Source: Alphaproteobacteria bacterium UBA2947 (GTDB lineage Bacteria; Pseudomonadota; Alphaproteobacteria; Rs-D84). Taken from it: a DNA stretch of 8,300 bases. The stretch covers positions 23,276 through 31,575 of the forward strand of contig DEBV01000007.1 of the NCBI GenBank assembly GCA_002348925.1. Direction: 5' to 3'. Each line of letters starts with the position of its first letter. The first letter of the stretch is position 1. The notes under the pieces were generated by a model. The model saw only the letters and a list, made by a program, of their open reading frames with translations, made no database searches and was not told where the DNA came from. The position numbers and the translations under genes are program-made. This document shows positions 1 to 5,568 of this stretch, one piece after another.

Positions 1-62
1 CGTAAAACAAGTTTTGAAAGCAACAAATATGCAAAAATCCATTTTTATTTTGCACTTTTTTA

Positions 63-71
63 TGGTATTAT
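63..71 (+). promoter_or_regulatory. Extended -10 promoter element upstream of the 69-residue ORF
   Basis: The bases TGGTATTAT match the extended -10 pattern TGnTATAAT at all but one position. No good -35 box lies 16-18 bases upstream, as is acceptable for extended -10 promoters. A start near 78 would leave a leader of about 25 bases before the ATG at 104. The rest of 1-62 is AT-rich; two plus-strand frames stay open from the window edge to about 70-84, but nothing identifies them as a gene end. Confidence 0.4.
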
Positions 72-103
72 GAAAGCGAAATGAAAAAGAGGGGGACCGC
101 AAA

Positions 104-313
104 ATGAAATCAGAAGTACAAATGTTAAAACGCAATGAAATTTCTAGTGATGTTTTTATTATTGCCCCTTCCCAAATTGACATTATATCGCAACAATTCG
201 GTGATGCAGTGGCAGAAGCAATGAATATTCGACCACTGGCACAAAAAATTCGTGATATTGCCGCCGAAACACTAACAAAAATTTTACAAGACGCCAAAAA
301 TATGGGCGAATAA
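104..313 (+). CDS. Small hypothetical protein, 69 aa
   Basis: I do not recognise this protein. It is 69 residues, with no signal peptide, membrane segment or cysteine. After a polar N-terminus there is a hydrophobic patch (VFIIAP, residues 17-22), then a stretch likely to be mainly helical, with regularly spaced Ala, Ile and Leu (about residues 32-65), ending in a charged tail. The start is well supported: the strong purine-rich site GAGGGGGA at 89-96 lies 7 bases before the ATG, behind an extended -10 promoter. The stop at 311-313 lies just before the rnpB promoter, so the gene sits immediately upstream of rnpB in the same orientation, although rnpB seems to have its own promoter. The ribosome site, promoter and protein-like composition make it a probable real gene; its function is unknown. 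A cytosolic helical adaptor or small DNA- or protein-binding factor is possible but is only a guess. Confidence 0.65.
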   Translation: MKSEVQMLKRNEISSDVFIIAPSQIDIISQQFGDAVAEAMNIRPLAQKIRDIAAETLTKILQDAKNMGE

Positions 314-319
314 ATCTTG

Positions 320-347
320 TTGAAAAAGAAAAATTTAATGCTACCAT
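320..347 (+). promoter_or_regulatory. Predicted rnpB promoter
   Basis: TTGAAA at 320-325 and TACCAT at 342-347 are separated by 16 bases and match sigma-70 boxes in 5/6 and 4/6 positions. The expected start, about 7 bases past the -10, falls near 354, right where the P1 helix of the RNase P RNA begins. This agreement is the main reason to believe it. Confidence 0.45.
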
Positions 348-353
348 TTTAAA

Positions 354-690
354 CCGCCAGGTGCGAAAAAGCATAGCTTTATTGTCTTTGTCACAATAAA
401 GAGGAAAGTCTGGACTGCATTGGGACAACATAGTGGCTAACGACCACACAGGGTAACCTGATGATTAGAGCAGCAGAGACGAGCGTATTCAGTTACGGTG
501 AAACGGGCAATCTCTATGTGCAGCAACCTCAAAAAGGATTCCAAGACCAGTCCCTGTCGTTAACGGAATCGGGTAGAGGGCTTGACATTTTGCGGTAACG
601 CAACTTGCAGATTAATTATGCTTGCAACCTTTGTTGTGTTTATGACACAATTTTGGCTGTTACAGAATCCAGCTTAATGAACGCCTGGTA
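354..690 (+). ncRNA. rnpB: RNase P RNA, bacterial class A
   Basis: This is the catalytic RNA of RNase P, which removes 5' leaders from precursor tRNAs together with the RnpA protein. The conserved core is clear. GAGGAAAGTCTGGACT at 401-416 matches the universal 5' core, and ACAGAATCCAGCTTA at 662-676 matches the 3' core (usually ACAGAACCCGGCTTA). GGTAGAGGGCTTGA near 571-584 matches the conserved GGGTAGGCTGCTTGA segment. The ends pair as helix P1 (357-363 with 682-688, one G-U). An 8-bp hairpin (377-384 with 394-401) fits P3. Other hairpins include TTGCG-GTAA-CGCAA (590-603, a GNRA loop) and TTGTGT/ACACAA (634-639 with 645-650). The core bases CTGGA (410-414) and TCCAG (668-672) are complementary, as the usual CCGGG/CCCGG are, so the change is compensatory. 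At about 337 bases it is slightly shorter than the E. coli RNA (377). The ends are estimated from P1 and the promoter, give or take a few bases. Confidence 0.93.
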
Positions 691-692
691 TT

Positions 693-720
693 AAAAAAAT
701 CGCAGAAACGCGATTTTTTT
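693..720. terminator. Bidirectional intrinsic terminator between rnpB and tolA
   Basis: The arms A7TCGC (693-703) and GCGAT7 (710-720) form a perfect 11-bp stem around the 6-base loop AGAAAC. On the plus strand the T run follows the GC part and ends rnpB transcription; on the minus strand the A run reads as a T run and ends the operon leaving tolA, whose stop codon is at 726-728. Both convergent transcripts can therefore use it. Confidence 0.8.
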
Positions 721-725
721 TATTT

Positions 726-1475
726 TTACATAACTTTTCCACTGGTCGGATAAAATGTCACAGATGTTTCACGCCATTTATTATATTCATTTCGTGGCAA
801 CATAGAAAACGGCGAACAATTTTTTATTGCGGCTTTTGCTGTATCTAAAACATAAGCAAAATCAGGATCTGTTTCTGCGCGCGATTCTGATTCAAACCAC
901 AATCTGTCAACAACACCTGTTGGCAAGAATTTGATATGCGCAGTAAGACGGATATCTTCTAACCCCGAACGAGCGGTGTCAATATTCCAACAACGCGTTA
1001 ACGCGACACGCAAAGCATCCACCACAGACGCAGTCATTGTCCGATCCAAAGATAAAACTTCACGATTGACCCGAACCACTGTTTTTTTACGTGGTGCTGG
1101 CTTGTCTTCTATCTTTTTTTCGTCTTTCTTGGTTTTTTTGTCTTTTTTTGAATCTTTACTTTCATTTTCAATCATAGTCGGTTGTTTCAAGTCAATTTTT
1201 TCAATTTCTTCACTTTTCTTATTTTCTGTATTTTTATCGATTTTTGCATCTTTATCTGGCTGTATTTGATTGGTATTATACAGTTTAGTTTCATCGCCTG
1301 TTATTTTAACATTTTTCAAATCCAATTCGATAATTTCAACACGATTAGGCGTAACCAATTTCGCACGTTCAACAACAAGCGAAAAAGAAAAAGTCATTAT
1401 TGCAATCAAAACAAGGTGTCCCAAAATGGACATACAAAAATTTTCGCTCTGAAATTGCGTGTCTTTGTTCATCAT
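726..1475 (-). CDS. tolA: TolA-like envelope protein with TonB/TolA C-terminal domain
   Basis: TolA links the inner-membrane TolQR motor to TolB/Pal at the outer membrane and supports envelope constriction during division. The 249 residues show the three classic parts. There is a single N-terminal membrane anchor (about 15-36) containing the S16-x3-H20 motif through which TolA contacts TolQR. A Lys/Glu/Asp-rich, low-complexity linker follows (about 72-132). The C-terminal globular domain (about 138-245) has C162-W, C220-x-PF, LPxxYxxW and a final FYP, the pattern of alphaproteobacterial TolA C-termini; C162 and C220 probably form a disulfide. The linker is much shorter than in E. coli TolA (421 residues overall). 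The start overlaps the tolR stop by one base (TAATG), implying translational coupling; a second ATG follows directly, so the true start may be one codon later. It is the last gene of the operon, and tolB and pal do not follow. Confidence 0.88.
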   Translation of the reverse strand: MMNKDTQFQSENFCMSILGHLVLIAIMTFSFSLVVERAKLVTPNRVEIIELDLKNVKITGDETKLYNTNQIQPDKDAKIDKNTENKKSEEIEKIDLKQPTMIENESKDSKKDKKTKKDEKKIEDKPAPRKKTVVRVNREVLSLDRTMTASVVDALRVALTRCWNIDTARSGLEDIRLTAHIKFLPTGVVDRLWFESESRAETDPDFAYVLDTAKAAIKNCSPFSMLPRNEYNKWRETSVTFYPTSGKVM

Positions 1476-1879
1476 TATTTATTATCAAGTTTTGTTCGCA
1501 AACCAACGCGTTGAAAACCAACATCTTTTAATTTGCCCATCATCGACATAACAGCACCATAATCGGCGTGCGTATCACCACTTAAAGTAATTGTTAAATT
1601 TGGGTTTTCACCACGCATGGCAATTGCGCGTTTTACAATTTCATCCCGTGGCAACTGTTGATTCAATAAATAATAATTCCCACGTGCATCGACACTGATT
1701 TGAATAGAATGATCATTGCCTGTCATTGCCGAAGTTCCTGCACGTGGCAAATCTATATCTATACCCGTCATCATCATTGGCGTAGTGACCATAAACACCG
1801 CCAGCAGCGTTGTCATTACATCTATCATTGGCGTTAGCGACATATTCGCATCACTGACACCTGAACGTCTTCTGGACAT
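1475..1879 (-). CDS. tolR: TolR/ExbD-family proton channel subunit
   Basis: TolR works with TolQ as the inner-membrane stator that turns the proton gradient into force on TolA. The 134-residue protein has a basic cytosolic N-terminus (SRRR), one membrane helix (about residues 17-38) starting with the family motif TPMIDVM, and a periplasmic domain (about 45-134) ending GLRTKLDNK. D20 corresponds to the proton-carrying Asp (D23 of E. coli TolR). The conserved LP after the helix (44-45) is present. Two threonines (T23, T24) follow DVM, where hydrophobic Leu/Val is usual; this is odd but not disabling. I chose the ATG at 1879 because GGGGGA (1884-1889, minus strand) lies 4 bases upstream; an in-frame GTG at 1891 would add four residues but would contain that ribosome site. 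The gap from the tolQ stop is 14 bases and the 3' end overlaps tolA by one base. Confidence 0.93.
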   Translation of the reverse strand: MSRRRSGVSDANMSLTPMIDVMTTLLAVFMVTTPMMMTGIDIDLPRAGTSAMTGNDHSIQISVDARGNYYLLNQQLPRDEIVKRAIAMRGENPNLTITLSGDTHADYGAVMSMMGKLKDVGFQRVGLRTKLDNK

Positions 1880-1883
1880 TTTA

Positions 1884-1889
1884 TCCCCC
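1884..1889 (-). promoter_or_regulatory. Ribosome binding site that sets the tolR start
   Basis: GGGGGA on the minus strand lies 4 bases before the ATG at 1879. It would be inside the coding sequence if the in-frame GTG at 1891 were used, so it favours the ATG. GGGGG can pair with the anti-Shine-Dalgarno CCUCC using one G-U pair. Confidence 0.55.
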
Positions 1890-1893
1890 ACTA

Positions 1894-2385
1894 TTATTTA
1901 TGTTTCATTTCTTTGACAGATTCGTCCAGTTTATCGTACAAATCATCTGATTTCTTAGAAAACACATTGTATGCAATTGCCGCAGGAACCGCTGCTATCA
2001 AACCCAATGCAGTGGTACCCAATGCAACGGCCAATCCTGGGGCTATAACACCGATACTGACCGATTGGTTAACACCAATGGCAGCAAACGAATCCATAAC
2101 ACCCCAAACAGTTCCAAACAGACCAACGAACGGGGCAACATACGAAACCATAGATAAAAACCACAAGTTTTTATCAAACGGACGAATTAACTTATCAACT
2201 ATTGTGTCCATATTATCGCCTTGTTTGACAGAAACAGGGTGTCTTTTTTGAAAACGCCAAAGGCGAATTTTCTCAATAATAATCGCCCAAGAAAAAACAC
2301 TGGCAACAACCAAAGTCAAAGAAACAAACAATGTCATCAAATCACGACCGCTGAACAAAGACAGCAAAGAAAAACTATTTTCCAT
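1894..2385 (-). CDS. tolQ: TolQ/ExbB-family proton channel subunit, compact form
   Basis: This is the multi-pass subunit of the TolQR proton-driven motor. Three membrane helices are visible: TM1 about 17-38 (ending SWAIIIEKIR, the usual TolQ junction), TM2 about 79-100 and TM3 about 112-139. The signature VAPFVGLFGTVWGVM (83-97) and the TM3 run APGLAVALGTTALGLIAAVPA (from 115) are classic TolQ. T92 and T125 fit the two conserved channel threonines. At 163 residues it is far shorter than E. coli TolQ (about 230): the cytosolic loop between TM1 and TM2 is only about 40 residues, where E. coli has roughly 100. The frame is continuous and the ends fit, so this looks like true compaction and not a frameshift. 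AAGGAAGG (2392-2399) lies 6 bases before the ATG. The gene follows ybgC by 26 bases. Confidence 0.9.
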   Translation of the reverse strand: MENSFSLLSLFSGRDLMTLFVSLTLVVASVFSWAIIIEKIRLWRFQKRHPVSVKQGDNMDTIVDKLIRPFDKNLWFLSMVSYVAPFVGLFGTVWGVMDSFAAIGVNQSVSIGVIAPGLAVALGTTALGLIAAVPAAIAYNVFSKKSDDLYDKLDESVKEMKHK

Positions 2386-2411
2386 TTTTTACCTTCCTTT
2401 TTTTACAAATT

Positions 2412-2789
2412 TTATTTAAACATCTTTAAAATCGATTCTGGTATTGCCTTTGGGCGCATATCAGAACCAAGATATGCGATAGTTATGTTCATTATAGCAC
2501 AAATATTCCCATCTTTCACGAACTTTTGTTCAATAACCATCGAAGCCCCGCCAATCTTCAATGCCTGAGTTTCAACAGTAAATTCATCGTTCAAGAAAAG
2601 AGGGCGCATATACTTTATATTTACTTCACGCGCCACAAAACCAGTATCGCCATCAGGAATCACAACGCCCTTTGACCAATTAGACCGTGCGCGTTCAGCA
2701 ACTTCTATATATCTGGCATGGTACATAACGCCTTCGGCATCTGTATCAGCATAAGCCACTGCAAAATTAAACACATGTGTTTTTGTCAT
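2412..2789 (-). CDS. ybgC: YbgC-type acyl-CoA thioesterase of the Tol-Pal cluster
   Basis: YbgC is a single-domain hotdog-fold thioesterase that hydrolyses acyl-CoA in the cytosol and is commonly the first gene of tol-pal clusters; its envelope role is not settled. The 125-residue protein has the diagnostic active-site block YADTDAEGVMYHARYIEVAERAR near its N-terminus (residues 13-35 by this start), with D17 as the catalytic Asp and H24 in the conserved YHxxY. The later segment FVAREVNIKYMRPLFLNDE matches the family's central beta strand and turn. Length is normal for the family. I chose the ATG at 2789 because GGGGGA (2796-2801) lies 6 bases upstream; an ATG at 2825 would add 12 residues and overlap the end of ruvB. 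The gap to ruvB is 19 bases. It sits between ruvB and tolQ as in many alphaproteobacteria. Confidence 0.93.
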   Translation of the reverse strand: MTKTHVFNFAVAYADTDAEGVMYHARYIEVAERARSNWSKGVVIPDGDTGFVAREVNIKYMRPLFLNDEFTVETQALKIGGASMVIEQKFVKDGNICAIMNITIAYLGSDMRPKAIPESILKMFK

Positions 2790-2795
2790 TAAAAA

Positions 2796-2801
2796 TCCCC
2801 C
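2796..2801 (-). promoter_or_regulatory. Ribosome binding site that sets the ybgC start
   Basis: GGGGGA on the minus strand lies 6 bases before the ATG at 2789. It lies inside the longer reading frame that would start at 2825, so it favours the shorter protein, which also begins where family members normally do. Confidence 0.6.
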
Positions 2802-2808
2802 AACAAAA

Positions 2809-3801
2809 TTATTTTTCAAGACCAAGATGTTTATAACCGCTTTCTGTCACGATTCGACCACGCGGTGTGCGTTGAACAAAACCCAACTGCATCAAATAAG
2901 GTTCAATCACATCTTCAATTGTATCCGCAGGTTCTGATAATGCCGCCGCCAAGTTGTCAATTCCAACTGGACCACCAGCATAATTTTTAATTATCGCACT
3001 GATGTATTCGCGGTCAATTTCGTCCAAGCCAACAGAATCTATGTGTAATTGGTATAATGTGGTTTTTATTGTATCTGCATCTATAAAATCTTTGCCAACA
3101 GCCGCCGCAAAATCACGTGCACGTTTTAACAATCTGTTCGCAATACGCGGTGTCCCACGCGAAGATGCCGCCAACATTTTTGCGCCATCAGCATCTATAT
3201 TTGTTCCCAATATCTTTGCGCTGCGCATAATAATCTTTGCCAAATCATCAACAGAATAAAAAGACAATCTTAAATCGATTCCAAATCTGTCACGCAGAGG
3301 ATTAGACAATAACCCAGTACGAGTTGTCGCACCCACCAAAGTAAACGGGGGCAAATCTATACGCACAGATTTAGCAGTTGGACCTTCGCCCAACATTATA
3401 TCCAACTTGAAATCTTCCATTGCAGAATAAAGAACTTCTTCAATCGCAGTTGGCAATCTGTGAATTTCATCTATGAACAAAACATCCATAGGTTCCAGCG
3501 CAGTCAAAATCGCAGCCAAATCACCTTGCTTGGTTAACATAGGCGCAGAAGTCGCACGAAAATTCGTTCCCAATTCATTAGCAACAATATGTGCCAAAGT
3601 TGTTTTACCCAATCCTGGGGGGCCATAAAGCAACACGTGATCCATTGCTTCGCCACGACCACGCGCAGCAGAAACAAAAACAGACAAGTTTTGTTTTAAC
3701 GCTTCGTGTCCAATAAAATCAGCCAGTGTCTTTGGTCGAATTGTATTCGCCATTTCATCTGGGATATTTGGATCCATAAATCTTTTGTTTTCGTTCATCA
3801 T
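2809..3801 (-). CDS. ruvB: Holliday junction branch migration helicase RuvB
   Basis: RuvB is the hexameric AAA+ motor that, with RuvA, drives branch migration of Holliday junctions in recombination and repair. At 330 residues it has the usual family length and all key motifs: Walker A GPPGLGKT (60-67), Walker B VLFIDEI (107-113), sensor 1 GATTR (157-161), the arginine-finger segment NPLRDRFG (R170), and sensor 2 GTPRIANRL (R219). The C-terminal winged-helix domain ends with EPYLMQLGFVQRTPRGR (300-316), which binds DNA. Nothing suggests loss of function. The start is only 3 bases after the upstream gene's stop (TAA-ATT-ATGATG) and there is no convincing Shine-Dalgarno, so translation probably depends on coupling; the second ATG or M9 are alternative starts. 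ruvA and ruvC, usual upstream partners, are not in the window; the gene before ruvB is a hydrolase-like gene. ybgC follows after 19 bases. Confidence 0.97.
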   Translation of the reverse strand: MMNENKRFMDPNIPDEMANTIRPKTLADFIGHEALKQNLSVFVSAARGRGEAMDHVLLYGPPGLGKTTLAHIVANELGTNFRATSAPMLTKQGDLAAILTALEPMDVLFIDEIHRLPTAIEEVLYSAMEDFKLDIMLGEGPTAKSVRIDLPPFTLVGATTRTGLLSNPLRDRFGIDLRLSFYSVDDLAKIIMRSAKILGTNIDADGAKMLAASSRGTPRIANRLLKRARDFAAAVGKDFIDADTIKTTLYQLHIDSVGLDEIDREYISAIIKNYAGGPVGIDNLAAALSEPADTIEDVIEPYLMQLGFVQRTPRGRIVTESGYKHLGLEK

Positions 3802-3804
3802 AAT

Positions 3805-4464
3805 TTACAACAACTTGTTATCAGAATTTTCACGACCGACATATGCTTTTAAATCATTATACATTTGACGCAAATCTGCCGCCTGAGAATAACACGCGTC
3901 AGCATTTTTCACACGAATAGTTTCCAAATCGATTTGCGCTTGTTTTTTCAAAATCTGTGTCAAATGAGTACCAAACGCAGACGCTTCATCGCCTTCGTTC
4001 ATACCTTGTAATAACAAACCACGATTAGGACGCGGTGACAAGAATCCAAAATCAGAAACAGATGGGTCAGGTGACACCAGCGCAAAGCCAGAAACTTCTG
4101 GTCTGCGCATCATGGCTTGCAACACATACCATGCGCCCAACTGATGTCCAGCCAACCAGATTTTATCACTGTCTTCATTTTTATTTTGAATCCAATCTAT
4201 CACTGTTGCGATATCTAACATATTTTCAGATGTTGTTCCTATGGAGCCTTCTGAATCATTTACGCCACGATAATTAAAACGCACAACTGAAAAGCCAATA
4301 TCCATAAAAGCACGAAACATAGCGTAAGAAACCCTGTCATTCATATGGCATTTTTGACGCGGACTGCCAGACAAAACAACCGCCAATGGCGCGGCTTCCA
4401 GTTCTGATTTATGATATACAGCATGTAATTTTCCAGATTCACCAGTAATAATAACATCTACCAT
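3805..4464 (-). CDS. Alpha/beta-hydrolase-fold protein, probably catalytically inactive
   Basis: The 219-residue cytosolic protein resembles the COG2945-type alpha/beta hydrolases: VVLSGSP (29-35) at the oxyanion strand, then GFSVVRFNYRGVNDSEG (57-73), which matches the family's LRFNFRGVGxSxG block, then the IWLAGHQLGA elbow (102-111) and an LLLQGMNEGD strand (150-159). The nucleophile elbow should be GxSxG, but here it is G-H-Q-L-G with Gln108 in place of Ser. The usual catalytic His near the end (ADHFF in relatives) is replaced by ADACYS (188-193). The HPHP motif after strand 3 is SGSP. Only an acidic residue (D159) is plausibly kept. It is therefore probably a non-enzymatic relative; binding or scaffold roles are possible. 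I chose the ATG at 4464 because GAAGGTG (4471-4477) lies 6 bases upstream; an ATG at 4506 would add 14 AT-rich-encoded residues. It is the first gene of the operon, 3 bases before ruvB. Confidence 0.85.
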   Translation of the reverse strand: MVDVIITGESGKLHAVYHKSELEAAPLAVVLSGSPRQKCHMNDRVSYAMFRAFMDIGFSVVRFNYRGVNDSEGSIGTTSENMLDIATVIDWIQNKNEDSDKIWLAGHQLGAWYVLQAMMRRPEVSGFALVSPDPSVSDFGFLSPRPNRGLLLQGMNEGDEASAFGTHLTQILKKQAQIDLETIRVKNADACYSQAADLRQMYNDLKAYVGRENSDNKLL

Positions 4465-4470
4465 TATTTT

Positions 4471-4477
4471 CACCTTC
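4471..4477 (-). promoter_or_regulatory. Ribosome binding site that sets the hydrolase-like gene start
   Basis: GAAGGTG on the minus strand lies 6 bases before the ATG at 4464 and is close to the canonical GGAGGTG. It makes this ATG much more likely than the one at 4506, which has no such site. Confidence 0.6.
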
Positions 4478-4507
4478 AAAATATTTTTCTTGTACAAGTA
4501 TAACACA

Positions 4508-4537
4508 TTTATAAAACAATTTCGTTATTATTTTCAA
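4508..4537 (-). promoter_or_regulatory. Predicted promoter of the leftward hydrolase-ruvB-ybgC-tolQRA operon
   Basis: On the minus strand TTGAAA (4532-4537) is followed after 18 bases by TATAAA (4508-4513). A second possible -10, TATACT, lies at 4498-4503 but lacks a good -35. It overlaps the perfect 10-base palindrome CTTGTACAAG (4489-4498) by one base; that palindrome could be an operator, though one this short may be chance. AT-rich sequence makes false matches likely. Confidence 0.35.
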
Positions 4538-4554
4538 TAAAAATATTTTTTGCT

Positions 4555-4584
4555 TTGACATAGCACACAAAAATATTCTATCAT
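4555..4584 (+). promoter_or_regulatory. Predicted promoter of the secreted protein - two-component - argS operon
   Basis: A perfect -35 TTGACA (4555-4560) and a 5/6 -10 TATCAT (4579-4584) are 18 bases apart. Transcription would start near 4591, giving a leader of about 30 bases that contains AAAGG (4607-4611), 8 bases before the ATG at 4620. It is divergent from the leftward operon's promoter, with about 20 bases between the two -35 boxes. Confidence 0.55.
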
Positions 4585-4619
4585 TTCATAATAAGGTATA
4601 CGAGAGAAAGGCTACACTC

Positions 4620-5564
4620 ATGAAAAAATTTGCTTTTTTGGCGACAATATTGGCACTTTGTTCCAGAAACACTATGGCTGCGCCATATTATGACGACTAT
4701 ACATACAACGATTATACCGTTGAAGAAACGACTCAAACAGTATATACCGAAGTTCCTGTTCGTTCATATTATGCATATCCTGACGATCCGAACTTTATCC
4801 CAGAATCAGAATTTATGAATATGGACGACACCATTGATTATGACGAAGTTATATATCAAACACGCAGTGAAGAATATGACGAACACCCTGGCGTTCAATT
4901 CACAGAAAGACCAACTGTTATTTGTCGTGATTTTAACTGCACACGTTTAAACAACCGTATAACTCGTACTTTCTTGTTCAACAGTTTGGCAAATATGTTC
5001 ATGACAAACGCACATTCGCGCCTTTATATCTGTGAAGCAGATCCTTTCTCGCGCAGTTGTTTACAATCTGGCATATCTTTCCCTGTTCGTTCGGGAATTG
5101 CCAACGCATTGGTAAAAATACCAAAGGCCACAATATCTCAGGTTAATTTGTCCACAGGGCTTTCGCGCGCAACTGTGACAATGACCTATGAATTTTTGTT
5201 AAACGGCATCCAGCGCACGTGCGAACCAACTGTTATGGATATATCTGTACCAAATAATTCACAGGCAACCTTGGCTAACCGTGAATTTGCTTGCAATTTG
5301 ACCAGTGACGGTATGGCAAACATATCATTATTATTAAGTGTCGATTATATTGACTTGGATTACGGCCTTATCGGTGCTTATTATTCAATCGGCTCACAAG
5401 GTCCAACATCTGGTGGTGCAAACGGATACTTGGTTTTCAAAACAGAATTCACAACAAATGGCGCAAAATTCCGCGCATCGACTTATAAAAACGGCGATAA
5501 TCTTGACAATCCTGGTCGTTCTATTAAACCAGGTGAATACGCGGTCGAAGCATTAGATAAATAA
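4620..5564 (+). CDS. Secreted protein of unknown function with six cysteines
   Basis: I do not recognise this 314-residue protein. It has a Sec signal peptide: MKK, a hydrophobic core (about 4-14), and probable type I cleavage after A20 (TMA|APYY), so it should be periplasmic or exported. The mature N-terminus (about 22-90) is unusually rich in Tyr, Asp, Glu and Thr and looks disordered. The remainder (about 95-314) looks like a beta-rich globular domain. The mature chain has six cysteines in an even set, C102/C107 (ICRDFNC), C138, C147, C201 and C225, so up to three disulfides are possible. There are no further membrane helices. It has its own promoter and ribosome site (AAAGG, 4607-4611) and is the first gene of the rightward operon. 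Its stop is 4 bases from the response regulator start, which suggests joint expression and possibly a role in sensing or as a regulated envelope component; this is inference. Confidence 0.85.
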   Translation: MKKFAFLATILALCSRNTMAAPYYDDYTYNDYTVEETTQTVYTEVPVRSYYAYPDDPNFIPESEFMNMDDTIDYDEVIYQTRSEEYDEHPGVQFTERPTVICRDFNCTRLNNRITRTFLFNSLANMFMTNAHSRLYICEADPFSRSCLQSGISFPVRSGIANALVKIPKATISQVNLSTGLSRATVTMTYEFLLNGIQRTCEPTVMDISVPNNSQATLANREFACNLTSDGMANISLLLSVDYIDLDYGLIGAYYSIGSQGPTSGGANGYLVFKTEFTTNGAKFRASTYKNGDNLDNPGRSIKPGEYAVEALDK

Positions 5565-5568
5565 ACAA

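Noticed and set aside
183..449. 88-residue minus-strand reading frame
   Set aside because: It runs antisense through the 69-residue gene and into the conserved core of rnpB, so it is a shadow of other features.
1070..1210. T-rich runs as a possible repeat or mobile element scar
   Set aside because: They are the complement of Lys codons in the TolA linker, a normal feature of that protein.
931..1269. Ser/Phe-rich plus-strand reading frame of 112 residues
   Set aside because: Its composition is the mirror of the Lys-rich linker of tolA on the other strand, and it has no supporting ribosome site.
1880..1891. GTG start for tolR, four codons upstream
   Set aside because: The ribosome site GGGGGA lies within that extension and 4 bases before the ATG at 1879.
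2790..2825. Longer ybgC start giving 12 extra residues
   Set aside because: It would overlap the ruvB end and include the ribosome site; family members begin near the shorter start.
4465..4506. Longer start of the hydrolase-like gene
   Set aside because: The extra residues MLYLYKKNILKVKI come from promoter-like AT-rich sequence, and GAAGGTG points to the ATG at 4464.
4620..4662. Possible lipoprotein signal (LALC, Cys14) in the secreted protein
   Set aside because: The residue before Cys is Leu, not Gly, Ala or Ser, and a good type I cleavage site follows at A20, so a soluble or exported form is more likely.
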